Numbered from the stretch's first letter, positions 51,008-60,069 are shown. The stretch is DNA of 64,000 nt from an uncultured Mollicutes bacterium (GCA_947174785.1 CAMWKG010000007.1:1-64000); one strand, 5' to 3'. Made by a program: numbers and translations. Notes: generated by a model from the sequence alone, not told the origin.

Positions 51008-51889
51008 GTGAATCAACTACTCAATATCTTTAAAATAGTTTTATTTGGTATTGTGGAGGGCATTACAGAATGGCTTCCAATTAGTAGTACAGGTCATATG
51101 ATAATATTAGAAGAAGTCCTAGATGTGCAAAAAATCTTTGTAGGTGGTAAAGCATTCTGGGATTTTTTCTTGGTTGCTATCCAGTTAGGAGCAATTCTAG
51201 CGGTTATCGTATGCTTTTTCAATAAGCTAAATCCTCTATGGGGGAAGTCCTTAGAGGATAGTTCAAGACCTAAATCCAAAGAAGAGAAAAGAAGAATATG
51301 GATTTTATGGGCAAAGGTTTTGATTGCATGTCTTCCGGCAGCTATCATTGGATTATTCTTAGATGACTGGTTAGATGAGATGTTTTATAATTCTATCACG
51401 GTTTCAATTATGCTTATTGTTTATGGAGTTTTGTTTATTATTATGGAATTATGGAATAAGAAGCGCAGCTTTCAAATTAAGATTGTGGAGGACTTATCCT
51501 TTAAAACAGCATTTTTTATTGGCTGTATACAACTCCTTGCCTTAATTCCTGGAACCTCTAGAAGTGGTGTTACTATATTAGGGGCAATGCTGTTATTATG
51601 CAGTAGAGATGTTGCATGTGAGTTTTCCTTTTTCTTATCTATTCCTGTTATGTTTGGAGCTTCCTTACTTAAAGGAATAAAGTATATGGTTTCTGCTGAG
51701 GCTATTGCATCTAGTGACATCTTTTTATTATTGATTGGGTCTGTAGTTGCTTTTGTAGTTTCTATGATTATCATTAAATTTTTAATGAGCTTTATTAAGA
51801 AGCATGATTTTAAAGCCTTTGGAGTTTATCGTATTCTATTGGGTATTATATTGTTGATTTTATTTTTAACTAAAGTGATGTCCTTTTAA
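51008..51889 (+). CDS. uppP: Undecaprenyl-diphosphatase
   Basis: A 293-residue membrane phosphatase of the UppP/BacA family, recycling the lipid carrier for peptidoglycan. The two motifs are GITEWLPISSTGHMI (with the catalytic Glu) and PGTSRSGVTI. About eight TM helices. The GTG at 51008 is the start, three bases after pepF, with AGAGG upstream. Members confer bacitracin tolerance when overexpressed. Confidence 0.96.
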   Translation: MNQLLNIFKIVLFGIVEGITEWLPISSTGHMIILEEVLDVQKIFVGGKAFWDFFLVAIQLGAILAVIVCFFNKLNPLWGKSLEDSSRPKSKEEKRRIWILWAKVLIACLPAAIIGLFLDDWLDEMFYNSITVSIMLIVYGVLFIIMELWNKKRSFQIKIVEDLSFKTAFFIGCIQLLALIPGTSRSGVTILGAMLLLCSRDVACEFSFFLSIPVMFGASLLKGIKYMVSAEAIASSDIFLLLIGSVVAFVVSMIIIKFLMSFIKKHDFKAFGVYRILLGIILLILFLTKVMSF

Positions 51890-52446
51890 TGATTGAAATA
51901 AGAAAATATCAAACAAAAGACAATGCATCTGTTAGAAGTATTTGTATGGCTACAGCAAAAAAAGGCTTTCGAAATAAGGAAGTGGTTTGTTGGATGTTTT
52001 TGGATTATTATTTAGAATCTGAAAGTGACCATGCTTATGTTTTGGTAGATAAAGAAGAAGTCATTGGCTATATAGTTGCATCTACAAATGCTCAGCTTTA
52101 TGAGAAGCAAATGAAGGAAAAATGGATTCCTAAAATAAAGGAATACTCTTTCTTCTTGGGCATTTTTTCTAAAATATGTTTATTAGTATCTAAGCCTTTA
52201 GATAGAAAATATAGTGGAGGCTTTCATATGAATATAGCTCCTAACTACCAGAAATTGGGTTTAGGAAAAAGATTATTGGCTGTAATGGGAAACCACTTAT
52301 CCTTATATGGATATCCTTATTTATATTTAATAACAGAAAACAAAAGAACAAGAGGATATGGTTTTTATAAGCACTATGGTTTTAAAGTTGTGAAGAAGTA
52401 TTTGACAGGATCTTTAGCTTTAGCGTATGATATTAAAAAGAATTGA
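51889..52446 (+). CDS. GNAT-family acetyltransferase
   Basis: A 185-residue GCN5-related N-acetyltransferase. The acetyl-CoA pyrophosphate loop is LGLGKRLLAVMGNHL-like (YQKLGLGKRLL, about residues 120-135) after the MNIAPNYQ strand, and RGYGFYKHYGF is motif B. The acceptor is unknown. It overlaps the uppP stop by one base. Confidence 0.85.
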   Translation: MIEIRKYQTKDNASVRSICMATAKKGFRNKEVVCWMFLDYYLESESDHAYVLVDKEEVIGYIVASTNAQLYEKQMKEKWIPKIKEYSFFLGIFSKICLLVSKPLDRKYSGGFHMNIAPNYQKLGLGKRLLAVMGNHLSLYGYPYLYLITENKRTRGYGFYKHYGFKVVKKYLTGSLALAYDIKKN

Positions 52447-52529
52447 GATATTTTTATATCATTAAGGCTTAGTATAATAAAAATAAAAAAGGACTTGTAA
52501 AAGTCATTTAAATCGTTTATAATCAAGAA

Positions 52530-52640
52530 TGTAGATAGAAACCTTACAAAGTGGGGCTTCCATCTCTCTTTCTTTTAAAAAAGTATAAAGAAATAGAAGC
52601 CTTTAAACCCTTGTAAAGTTTGTAAAGGCTCTTTTTCTTT
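52530..52640 (+). ncRNA. Antitoxin-like antisense RNA, copy B
   Basis: Predicted from promoter to shared terminator, with the same UUCCAU element and shared terminator as copy A. Confidence 0.6.
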
Positions 52641-52644
52641 ATAC
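52583..52644. terminator. Bidirectional terminator, copy B
   Basis: Same outer arms as copy A; the inner stem is extended to AGCCTTTA/TAAAGGCT. Confidence 0.85.
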
Positions 52645-52684
52645 GGGTACATTTTAAAGGTTATCCACTTATGCCCTACGGATA

Positions 52685-52756
52685 TTATTTATCTTTAGAG
52701 TTTATAAGTGCGTAGACTATCAATAATATGATAATTACAACTAAAATTGTTTCCAT
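52685..52756 (-). CDS. 23-residue hydrophobic peptide (toxin candidate), copy B
   Basis: Same length and end (YALINSKDK) as copy A, with only conservative changes in the TM part (begins METILVVIII). AAGGAGG lies 11 bases before the ATG. Confidence 0.7.
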   Translation of the reverse strand: METILVVIIILLIVYALINSKDK

Positions 52757-52948
52757 ATATGAAAGCCTCCTTCTTTTAAAATAGAAAGAAAGAGGGAGCC
52801 CCACAATTTCATTATACATATTGTTATAGGTTTTTCAATACGCTTTTAAAATACCTTTAAAAGTTTTATAAATACTATTTTAATACCCGAAAAGTAAGAA
52901 ACAAAAAAAGGACTTGTAAAAGTCATTTAAATCGTTTATAATCAAAAA

Positions 52949-53053
52949 TGTAGATAGAAACCTTACAAAGTGGGGCTTCCATCTCTCTTACGAGTTTGTA
53001 TAAAGAAATAGAAGCCTTTAACCTCTGTAAAGTTATGAAGGCTCTTTTTCTTT
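52949..53053 (+). ncRNA. Antitoxin-like antisense RNA, copy C
   Basis: Predicted from promoter to shared terminator; conserved UUCCAU element. Confidence 0.6.
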
Positions 53054-53057
53054 ATAC
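52998..53057. terminator. Bidirectional terminator, copy C
   Basis: Same design as copies A and B, starting GTATAAAG and ending CTTTATAC. Confidence 0.85.
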
Positions 53058-53097
53058 GGGTACATTTTATGAATTGTTCACTCTTGCCCTATAGATT

Positions 53098-53169
53098 TTA
53101 TTTATTTTTAGAGCTTAAAAGTGCATAGACTATCAATAATATGATAATTACAATTAAAACTGTTTCCAT
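53098..53169 (-). CDS. 23-residue hydrophobic peptide (toxin candidate), copy C
   Basis: The most diverged copy: starts METVLIVIII, ends YALLSSKNK. Changes are conservative and the frame, length and charge pattern are kept, which supports translation of this ORF. Confidence 0.7.
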   Translation of the reverse strand: METVLIVIIILLIVYALLSSKNK

Positions 53170-53326
53170 ATAGGAAAGCCCCTTTCTTTAGAATTTGTAA
53201 GAAAGAGGGAGCTCCACAATTTCATTATACATATAACTAGGAGCTTTTCAATGCTAATTTAAATAAATTAAAAGTAGTAATAGGTAAGGAAAAATGCTAT
53301 AATACTAATAAAAGAGGAGTGATACG

Positions 53327-54655
53327 ATGCGAAAGGTTTTAGATTATCTTCATAGTCATTATTATTTAGAAGTCTTCGTATTTGTATTTTTCTTCTTGGC
53401 TTTTTTTATAGAACCAATCTTAGAGGCAGATGCAGGAAGCGGATTTGTATTTAATCCTGCAAGACAAGTTTTTGCTGGATATTTTGAGATTATGAAATCA
53501 CCTTCTATCCTGCTTACAGATTATGTTTATGTTGCAGGATTAGGAGCTACATTTTTTAATGTGGCTACAATAATGCTTGCTAATATTTTGTTGGTACAAG
53601 CTTTAAAGTTTAAAATGAATGGTCCTATTTTTGCAGGTATAATAATGATTGGTGGATTCTCATTTTTTGGGAAGAACATATTTAATACTATACCAATTTA
53701 TTTAGGGATTTATCTTTATTCCTTATTCAAAAAGATTCCTTTTAAACAATTGATTATTACCATTCTATTTTCTACAGGACTTTCTCCTTTAGTAAGCTAT
53801 ACTATGTTTGGATTTGGCTTGCATTTGGGAATATCTATTCCCTTAGGAATTTTATGTGGATGTATAGCGGGCTTTATTATTCCTGTTTTTGCTTCCCATA
53901 CAATTATATTTCATGAAGGATATAATCTATATAATACAGGATTTGCATTAGGCATACTATCAGCATTCTTTTATGCAATATTTTCATTTTGTGGATTAAA
54001 GGTAGAGTCTGTAGTTCTTTATGAATATGAAACATATAATGTATTATATTATTTATTATTAATCCTTCCTATTTTATGTATTATTCTTGCTTATTTAAAT
54101 GATCATCATGTGCACAAGAAATATTTTCATTTATTAAAGACAAATGGTCGTTTAATCAGTGACTATGGTGGACAATTTGGCGAAGATGCAGTATTATTGA
54201 ACTTTGGCATTTTAGGGTTTGTATTGTTATGCATTTGTTTAATCTTTCAGGTTCCGATGAATGGTGCTGTGTTCGGTACGATATTTGCTGCAATAGGCTT
54301 TGCAGGATATGGTTTGCATATTAGAAATGTAGCACCTATATGGGTTGGCTGTGGGTTGACGATCTTTATTGGTATGGCAATCAAAGGAGATTATACCTTA
54401 ACAATAAGTAGTATAATGATGTTTGTATTTGCATCAGGACTAGCTCCTGTTAGTGGAAGATATGGTATAGGATATGGTTTGCTGATTGGTGCTTTGCATA
54501 TAATATTGACACCTATAATGATATCCTTCCAGGGTGGATTTGATTTATATAATAATGGACTAGCTGCTGGATTTGAGGCGGCACTAGTTACTGTACTTGC
54601 AGAAAAGATATTTGTAAGGAGGAAACGTCATGGTCGAAAATCAAAAGATTTGTAG
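53327..54655 (+). CDS. DUF1576 membrane protein
   Basis: A 442-residue protein with about 12 TM helices. It matches the DUF1576 family by its length, the FNPARQVFAGYFEI motif near residue 45 and a repeated HEGYNLYNTGFALG / FQGGFDLYNNGLAAG motif, which marks an inverted or tandem repeat within the membrane domain. The function of the family is unknown; transport seems likely. It overlaps the next gene by 26 bases. Confidence 0.75.
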   Translation: MRKVLDYLHSHYYLEVFVFVFFFLAFFIEPILEADAGSGFVFNPARQVFAGYFEIMKSPSILLTDYVYVAGLGATFFNVATIMLANILLVQALKFKMNGPIFAGIIMIGGFSFFGKNIFNTIPIYLGIYLYSLFKKIPFKQLIITILFSTGLSPLVSYTMFGFGLHLGISIPLGILCGCIAGFIIPVFASHTIIFHEGYNLYNTGFALGILSAFFYAIFSFCGLKVESVVLYEYETYNVLYYLLLILPILCIILAYLNDHHVHKKYFHLLKTNGRLISDYGGQFGEDAVLLNFGILGFVLLCICLIFQVPMNGAVFGTIFAAIGFAGYGLHIRNVAPIWVGCGLTIFIGMAIKGDYTLTISSIMMFVFASGLAPVSGRYGIGYGLLIGALHIILTPIMISFQGGFDLYNNGLAAGFEAALVTVLAEKIFVRRKRHGRKSKDL

Positions 54656-54965
54656 AATCATTGAGGAATTCAGTTTATATTTATTAGAGGCAGAAATTCC
54701 TGCATTAAATATTTCTGTTTCAAAATCTGGAAAGAGAGTTTCTATTTTGTTTGTTTGTGATAAAATAGAAGAAGAATTATTAAATGAATTAGAAGAAATA
54801 TTTAAAGCAAAGCGGCAGCATGAATTTGAGGTGTATGGCTGGGAGCTTATAGGTCAGGGAGATGCAGAAGGACATGAGCTTATGCTTGTAAATAATCTTG
54901 TGGATTATTTTACATATTACATTAGGGATGGAAAGGTTTATTTTAATTTGGTGAGATATGAGTAA
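54630..54965 (+). CDS. Small cytoplasmic protein of unknown function
   Basis: A 111-residue acidic protein with no recognised domain. AAGGAGG, placed ideally before ATG 54630, lies inside the DUF1576 gene, so it is translationally coupled to it and probably functions with it. Its stop overlaps the PAP2 gene. Confidence 0.6.
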   Translation: MVENQKICRIIEEFSLYLLEAEIPALNISVSKSGKRVSILFVCDKIEEELLNELEEIFKAKRQHEFEVYGWELIGQGDAEGHELMLVNNLVDYFTYYIRDGKVYFNLVRYE

Positions 54966-55662
54966 AATGAATTGGAAATACGCAATTAAATATACAGGTA
55001 TCGTAATTTGTCTTGTAACCTTTGTAACATTAGCTGTTGTCATTTATTTAAATCGATTGGAGCCTTTAGCCCTAGACCGTGCTATGCGTGATTTTGCATA
55101 TAAAATTAGAGGGGAAAAGTTTGGTTTTGGATTTTGGTTTTTTAGAATTATAACAGAGTTTGGTAATTTATATATTATTGCTGTGATTATTATTGCGGTT
55201 GTAATATTAACAAAATGCGATTACAGGGCAATGGCCATTTCTTTAGGAATATTACTTGCAGTATTATTAAATGTGGGTTTAAAAGAAATCTATATGAGGG
55301 AAAGACCATTTGCAGATATGAGATGGATGAATGAGGATTCCACAAGCTTCCCATCTGGGCATTCTACAGCAGTAGGCTTTCTTTATCCATTTATTATGTA
55401 TTTAGCATATCATTCTAAAGCTATTTCTAACAAATGGAAAAATACGATATATGTAGCTTGTTCTGTTATTATTCCATTAGTTATGTTTTCTAGATTAATC
55501 TTAGGAGTTCATTATTTTACAGATGTTGCTGCTGGAGTGAGTGTTGGTATAATGGTTTCCTGTGGAGCTATGCTATTTTACAAGCTATGTGAGAAGTATG
55601 ATTTTATGCAAGAAGGTCTTCTTGATAAAATCATGAAGAGTAAGAAAAATGATAAAGAATAA
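54958..55662 (+). CDS. PAP2-family membrane phosphatase
   Basis: A 234-residue lipid phosphatase-like protein with about six TM helices. The three PAP2 motifs are KEIYMRERPF, PSGHS and SRLILGVHYFTDV, with the catalytic His in each of the last two. Likely substrates are phosphatidic-type lipids or undecaprenyl pyrophosphate; the nearby uppP makes the latter plausible. It overlaps the previous gene by eight bases and ends at a terminator. Confidence 0.92.
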   Translation: MSKMNWKYAIKYTGIVICLVTFVTLAVVIYLNRLEPLALDRAMRDFAYKIRGEKFGFGFWFFRIITEFGNLYIIAVIIIAVVILTKCDYRAMAISLGILLAVLLNVGLKEIYMRERPFADMRWMNEDSTSFPSGHSTAVGFLYPFIMYLAYHSKAISNKWKNTIYVACSVIIPLVMFSRLILGVHYFTDVAAGVSVGIMVSCGAMLFYKLCEKYDFMQEGLLDKIMKSKKNDKE

Positions 55663-55667
55663 AATTT

Positions 55668-55696
55668 ACTTGTAGGCTAAAGCTTACAAGTTTTTC
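55668..55696 (+). terminator. Rho-independent terminator
   Basis: ACTTGTA (55668-55674) pairs with TACAAGT (55685-55691), inner GCT/AGC, then T5. Confidence 0.9.
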
Positions 55697-55758
55697 TTTT
55701 ATCATATTGAGACTTTTATTCTTTTATACTATAATAAAAAAGAAGAGGGTGAGTAAGA

Positions 55759-56349
55759 ATGGGAAAGCATAATGGAAAAATTCCTTTGATTATCCAAGTC
55801 ATATTTATGTATGCATTCTACATTTGTTTTGGAGTTGCAGTGATTATTTGTTGTATGGGAGAAGAACTATCAAATCAACTGATTTTAATAATGTGGATAT
55901 TGTTTTTTTTATGCTTTGGTATAGGCTTCGTTAACGTCATTGTTGCAATATTACATATTTTTCTTAAATCGCAAAAACCAACAATGGTTACTATAATAGC
56001 TAAGTTTTCCTTGATACCATGGTATATTATGAATTTCATTTTTTGGGCTCTTGCAGTTGTAATTTTTATTCATCCATTTTTTTTACCAATCGTTCCTATT
56101 ATTTTTGTGCTTGGCGTTTCTAGTACATATTTCTTTATGATTTGTACAGGTGTGCATAATCTTTCTTATGTGATTAAACTTGTTAAGAATAAAGAATTAA
56201 AGCTTACAGGTGGAATCATTGTCAGTGTTATATTTCATTTCATATTTGTTCTAGATATTATTGGTAGTTTTGCATTACACTATTATTTGAAGCCATATTC
56301 AAATCAGAAGATTGAGAAAGCTGCTGAAGCAATTATTGAAGAGAAGTAA
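55759..56349 (+). CDS. Multi-pass membrane protein of unknown function
   Basis: A 196-residue protein with five or so TM helices and no motif that I recognise. It has its own likely promoter and GGGTGAG ribosome binding site, and is the last gene before the base composition changes into the island. Confidence 0.6.
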   Translation: MGKHNGKIPLIIQVIFMYAFYICFGVAVIICCMGEELSNQLILIMWILFFLCFGIGFVNVIVAILHIFLKSQKPTMVTIIAKFSLIPWYIMNFIFWALAVVIFIHPFFLPIVPIIFVLGVSSTYFFMICTGVHNLSYVIKLVKNKELKLTGGIIVSVIFHFIFVLDIIGSFALHYYLKPYSNQKIEKAAEAIIEEK

Positions 56350-56417
56350 TTTACTATTGTTTTTATTAGATATGAGAGAATAAATTCAATAGATTTATAC
56401 TTGCGTAAATTTTCCTA

Positions 56418-56472
56418 TATCGGCAAAAACATGAGTTTTACACTGATACCAATTTTGAGTTTTTTGCCGATA
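56418..56472. repeat. 13-bp inverted repeat at the island border
   Basis: TATCGGCAAAAAC (56418-56430) is complementary to the segment ending TTTTTGCCGATA (56460-56472), with one extra T on the right arm and a loop of about 29 bases. It lies where AT content rises and the defence-like genes begin. Confidence 0.7.
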
Positions 56473-56507
56473 AAGTGTTAAAGTTTATTCATTGGGAGGT
56501 ACTATAA

Positions 56508-56600
56508 ATGATGAACAAATTACAGTTTGGTGGGTTCAATTGGACACACCTTTTTGTTTGTTCCTTTCTTATAGAAATTTATTTTCTTGTATTCATTTAA
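56508..56600 (+). CDS. Possible 30-residue peptide
   Basis: GGGAGGT stands eight bases before ATG 56508 and opens a 30-codon frame with a hydrophobic C-terminal half. A terminator-like hairpin (GGTGGGT/ACACACC with one mismatch, 56529-56550, then T5) lies inside it. It may be a leader peptide with an attenuator for the island or a small membrane peptide. No homologue is recognised. Confidence 0.35.
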   Translation: MMNKLQFGGFNWTHLFVCSFLIEIYFLVFI

Positions 56601-56707
56601 TATTATAAATATATTAATATATTAATATATTCGTTGTCAAAAAACCTCAAATCATGTTATAATAATTGTGAATTCTTAAAAATGTACTTTACCAAAAGGA
56701 GGAAAAA

Positions 56708-57805
56708 ATGAAAAATTTATTTTTAGTAGATGGAGCTGCAGGTTCAGGTAAGACAGATTTTTTTAATTTTATAAATGGGATAGGTAGTGAATCTAACGAT
56801 TATGCGATTGCATTACCCAAGTATACCACAAGAGAAAAAAGAGAAAGCGATAAGAATAATAAAGATTTAAAGCATTTTGATGGTACAAAAGAAGAATGTA
56901 TAGCTTTATATCATGAAGAAATGGATCGATTAAGAAAAAAGGGCGATACGGTTTTTGAATATCAGTATCCAGCTGGAGATGCTTATTACTCAATAGAAAA
57001 ATCAAGCATTGATAAAGCTCTAAAAAAATATAAAAATGTTTATATTATTATAAGAAGTAGTTATTGCATAAGAGAAATTGTTAATTCTTATAAAAACTAC
57101 AGTAATATAAATGTTGTGCCAATTTTTATTTATAGTGATAAAGATTGTGTTATAAAACGTTTGACAGATGAATTAGAAGAATTATTAAAAGATTTAAATG
57201 AAAAAGAAAAAAATGAAATTATAAACAAAGAAATTCAAAAGAGAGTAAAAAGAACAAATATTGCGATGGAAGATTATTACACGCAGCCTGAAGACATTTA
57301 TAAGGAAATCATTATCAATAATTCTAATAGAGAAACATATATTCGTCAGATGCGTATATTATTAGAAAAATATAATAGTCCTGTATATAAAGAGAATAGT
57401 GCATTTATAATAATGCCTATGCCTAAAGACAATGATATAAATCATGATATAAAAAAAGTAATAGAAGTTGCTGCAGAACAAGAAGGATTTAAAGCAAACA
57501 GATCAGATGATATAGTGGATTTCAATAAAAATTTAATTATAAATAAAGTTTATGATGCAATTAAACAATCACAAATTTGTATTGTAGATCTTACAAATAA
57601 TCGTCCAAATTGTTATTTGGAATTAGGATATGCAAGAGCACTAAATAAAGTTATTATTTTAATATCTCAAAATAGGAGTAATATTGAATTTGATGAAATT
57701 GGTTATGATTGTTATGAATATAATACCTCAGAAGAGGGCTTGGAAAATTTAGGAAAGCATATAAAAACACAAATTTATTATTGGAAAAGAAAACATCTTT
57801 TATAG
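56708..57805 (+). CDS. P-loop kinase-like / nucleoside deoxyribosyltransferase-like fusion
   Basis: A 365-residue two-domain protein. Residues 1-215 resemble a guanylate-kinase-type P-loop fold with Walker A GAAGSGKT (9-16) and YTTREKRESDKN like the GMP-binding loop. Residues 232-345 match the nucleoside 2-deoxyribosyltransferase (NDT)-like fold: SAFIIMPMP, Asp294 in IVDLTNNRPN and the catalytic-type Glu305 in CYLELGYARAL. NDT-like domains act in bacterial conflict systems as nucleotide sensors or NAD-consuming effectors. Here it likely makes or degrades a nucleotide signal; that is inference. AAGGAGG lies before the ATG. Confidence 0.7.
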   Translation: MKNLFLVDGAAGSGKTDFFNFINGIGSESNDYAIALPKYTTREKRESDKNNKDLKHFDGTKEECIALYHEEMDRLRKKGDTVFEYQYPAGDAYYSIEKSSIDKALKKYKNVYIIIRSSYCIREIVNSYKNYSNINVVPIFIYSDKDCVIKRLTDELEELLKDLNEKEKNEIINKEIQKRVKRTNIAMEDYYTQPEDIYKEIIINNSNRETYIRQMRILLEKYNSPVYKENSAFIIMPMPKDNDINHDIKKVIEVAAEQEGFKANRSDDIVDFNKNLIINKVYDAIKQSQICIVDLTNNRPNCYLELGYARALNKVIILISQNRSNIEFDEIGYDCYEYNTSEEGLENLGKHIKTQIYYWKRKHLL

Positions 57806-57862
57806 TATATAAATTAATTATGTAAGTTAAAGACATAAACTGATTATGTGGAGGTTTATTAA

Positions 57863-60004
57863 ATGATATTTGTTAACATTATTTTTATAGTAGTAGAGAT
57901 TTTAATAATTTTCTATTTAATTTATATGATAAAAAAAGATAAAAAATTTTCTTTAAAAACAACATTAGTTTATCCATTGTTAATTATACTTGCTATTATT
58001 GTTATTCTTACAGCAAAATTAAGTTATCAAAATGAAAAGGCGTGGTATATTTCATTATTAGAATCTTTTTCAGAAGCTTTGAAAACTATTAAATTGGATG
58101 TTAATACTGTTTTATTGGAAAGCTTAATTAAAAATGATAAATTTTTATTAGTTGATTATTTAGGTCTTTTTGTAGTTTCTGCTATTTCATTAATCAGTAT
58201 TACTTTTGTGATTTTCAAGTCAATTATTTTAAACATTTTAAAAATAAAGTATTTTGAAAAAGAAATTACATATATATTCGGATTGTCAGAAGAAGGAAAG
58301 ACTTATATAAGAAATGTATGCAATGAAAGTGATAAAACTCATAAAAGACAAATCGTAGTTGTTTTGAAAAAAACAAATATAAGCAATTATTCTGATGAAA
58401 AAATGTTTTTAAATGAACAAAATATTAAATATAAAATATGTGATTTTAAAGATAGACAGCACTATTTTAAAACAATTTCACATTTGACAAAGCATTTGGA
58501 TAAAAAGAAATATAATATTATCTCTTTTTATAAAAAGGATAAGGATATTTATGAATTTGTTTGTTGGGCACAAGAGTATTTAAAAAATAACAATCTTTAT
58601 AAAAATAATAATATTCAATTTATTATTTCAACTGATTATAATCAGAAGCATATTGTGAATGAATTAATAACAGGAACTCCTTGTGAAATTAAAAATCCAA
58701 ATGGTGATATAACTTATGTAAAAGATCAAAGTCATGGAAAGATAAGATCTTTTAACAAATATGATATGATTTCTTATGATTTTTTATGGAAAAATAATTT
58801 AGCTAAATATTTTCCTAAAGAGCTTATAAATGATGATTGTACTATTAATGAGAATGTAAATGTAAATTTATTTGTTTTAGGATTTGGCAAAGTAAATCAA
58901 TCTATGGTAAGAGATATATTGATTGATACTCAGTTTGTTAGAAAAATTACAAATGGCAGCGGAACTTACAAGCTTTCTCCTGTTAGATTAAATGTTCATA
59001 TTTATGATGAGAATGAAAAGTTATTAAATCATGAATTTTCTAATGGATTTATGAAATATAAAAAGGAGAACTATAAAGATAAATTAAGTGACTATTTTGA
59101 TTTGCCCGAGGATTATTATACTCATATAAAGCAACATTTTAATAAAAATACAAATGAAGAGTATTTCATTAGTTCATTGTATGATGAAATTAAATCTCAA
59201 ACATCAAATCCAAATGTTATAGCAGTTAATTATTTTTTAATATCTTTAGGATCAGATTTTGATAATTCACTGATAGCACGGCAAATTATAGATTCTTTAA
59301 TTGAGGTTGATAATATTCACAATACTATTTTTGTGAGAACTAGAGAGAGCTTATGCTTGCCAAATCATAACCTCAATAACATAGTATATTTTGGTGATGA
59401 TAAGAAGATTTTGACTTTCGATAATGTTGTTGCAGATCAAATATATTTATCAGCCAAGATAGAAAGTTGTATTTATAATAAAAAGGAAGCTACAGTAGAT
59501 AATATAACAGAAATATGGTCTGATATATCTAAAATTAAACAGCAATCTAATTTATATTCTGTAGCAACTATTCCATTTAAATTATCATTATTGAAACTTG
59601 ATGATAAGGACTTATCAGTAAATAATTTCTATGAAAGGTATGATCCTCAAAAAAGAAGAGATGCTTACAATATAGATGAATATATTGAAATGATTAAGGG
59701 TACAAAAGAATTCCATGCTATAGATGTTTTAGCATATCTTGAGCATGAAAGATGGAATGCTTTTGAATTGAGTCAAGGTGTTTTACCTATGAAAAAATCT
59801 ATGTTGAAAAAGAATGAAAGTGGTAAAAATGTCAACGAAAAATATCATATTAATATTTGTTCTGCTCAAGGATTGATAGAATACTTTAGAGAAACTCAAA
59901 AAGATGTTATAAAGTATGACTATGATATACTTAATAATTTTGATAAGCATTTTAACCAACTAAATAAAAACAATACAGATAGTAGTGTGAAGTCTAGCAA
60001 ATAA
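57863..60004 (+). CDS. Membrane protein with TrkA-N-like and RyR-like domains
   Basis: A 713-residue protein. Three TM helices (about residues 3-20, 34-54 and 95-122) lead into two Rossmann-like segments: one starting near 135 (TYIFGLSEEGKTYIRN) and one near 335 (LFVLGFGKVNQSM, Gly340), resembling TrkA-N/RCK nucleotide-binding domains. The C-terminus (about 615-690) carries the RyR-domain motif LAYLEHERWNAF. This TM-TrkA-RyR layout occurs in nucleotide-centred conflict systems described by comparative genomics, where the protein may be a channel-like effector gated by a nucleotide. GGAGG precedes the ATG. Confidence 0.7.
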   Translation: MIFVNIIFIVVEILIIFYLIYMIKKDKKFSLKTTLVYPLLIILAIIVILTAKLSYQNEKAWYISLLESFSEALKTIKLDVNTVLLESLIKNDKFLLVDYLGLFVVSAISLISITFVIFKSIILNILKIKYFEKEITYIFGLSEEGKTYIRNVCNESDKTHKRQIVVVLKKTNISNYSDEKMFLNEQNIKYKICDFKDRQHYFKTISHLTKHLDKKKYNIISFYKKDKDIYEFVCWAQEYLKNNNLYKNNNIQFIISTDYNQKHIVNELITGTPCEIKNPNGDITYVKDQSHGKIRSFNKYDMISYDFLWKNNLAKYFPKELINDDCTINENVNVNLFVLGFGKVNQSMVRDILIDTQFVRKITNGSGTYKLSPVRLNVHIYDENEKLLNHEFSNGFMKYKKENYKDKLSDYFDLPEDYYTHIKQHFNKNTNEEYFISSLYDEIKSQTSNPNVIAVNYFLISLGSDFDNSLIARQIIDSLIEVDNIHNTIFVRTRESLCLPNHNLNNIVYFGDDKKILTFDNVVADQIYLSAKIESCIYNKKEATVDNITEIWSDISKIKQQSNLYSVATIPFKLSLLKLDDKDLSVNNFYERYDPQKRRDAYNIDEYIEMIKGTKEFHAIDVLAYLEHERWNAFELSQGVLPMKKSMLKKNESGKNVNEKYHINICSAQGLIEYFRETQKDVIKYDYDILNNFDKHFNQLNKNNTDSSVKSSK

Positions 60005-60069
60005 TGTTTAGAAATTTAAAAGTGTTATCCTATAAGTAAAATAATTTGATTTAAAAAGGAGAGAAATAT

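Larger units (their letters stand above)
52495..52838. other. Type I toxin-antitoxin-like locus, copy B
   Basis: The second unit. The + promoter is TTGTAA (52495-52500)/TATAAT (52518-52523), spacing 17; the - promoter is TTGAAA (52838-52833)/TATAAT (52816-52811), spacing 16. The leader hairpin differs from copy A, but keeps base pairing (TCTTT with AAAGA, CTCC with GGAG) around a changed ribosome binding site AAGGAGG. Such covariation argues that the fold is selected. Confidence 0.75.
52914..53251. other. Type I toxin-antitoxin-like locus, copy C
   Basis: The third unit, in tandem with copy B. The + promoter is TTGTAA (52914-52919)/TATAAT (52937-52942), spacing 17; the - promoter is TTGAAA (53251-53246)/TATAAT (53229-53224), spacing 16. 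All elements are present: leader hairpin, ribosome binding site, peptide and terminator. Confidence 0.75.

Noticed and set aside
46886-53251. CRISPR or insertion-sequence reading of the three repeated units
   Set aside because: Units are about 340 bp with diverged interiors and kept promoters, ORF and terminator; there are no spacers, transposase or terminal repeats of an IS.
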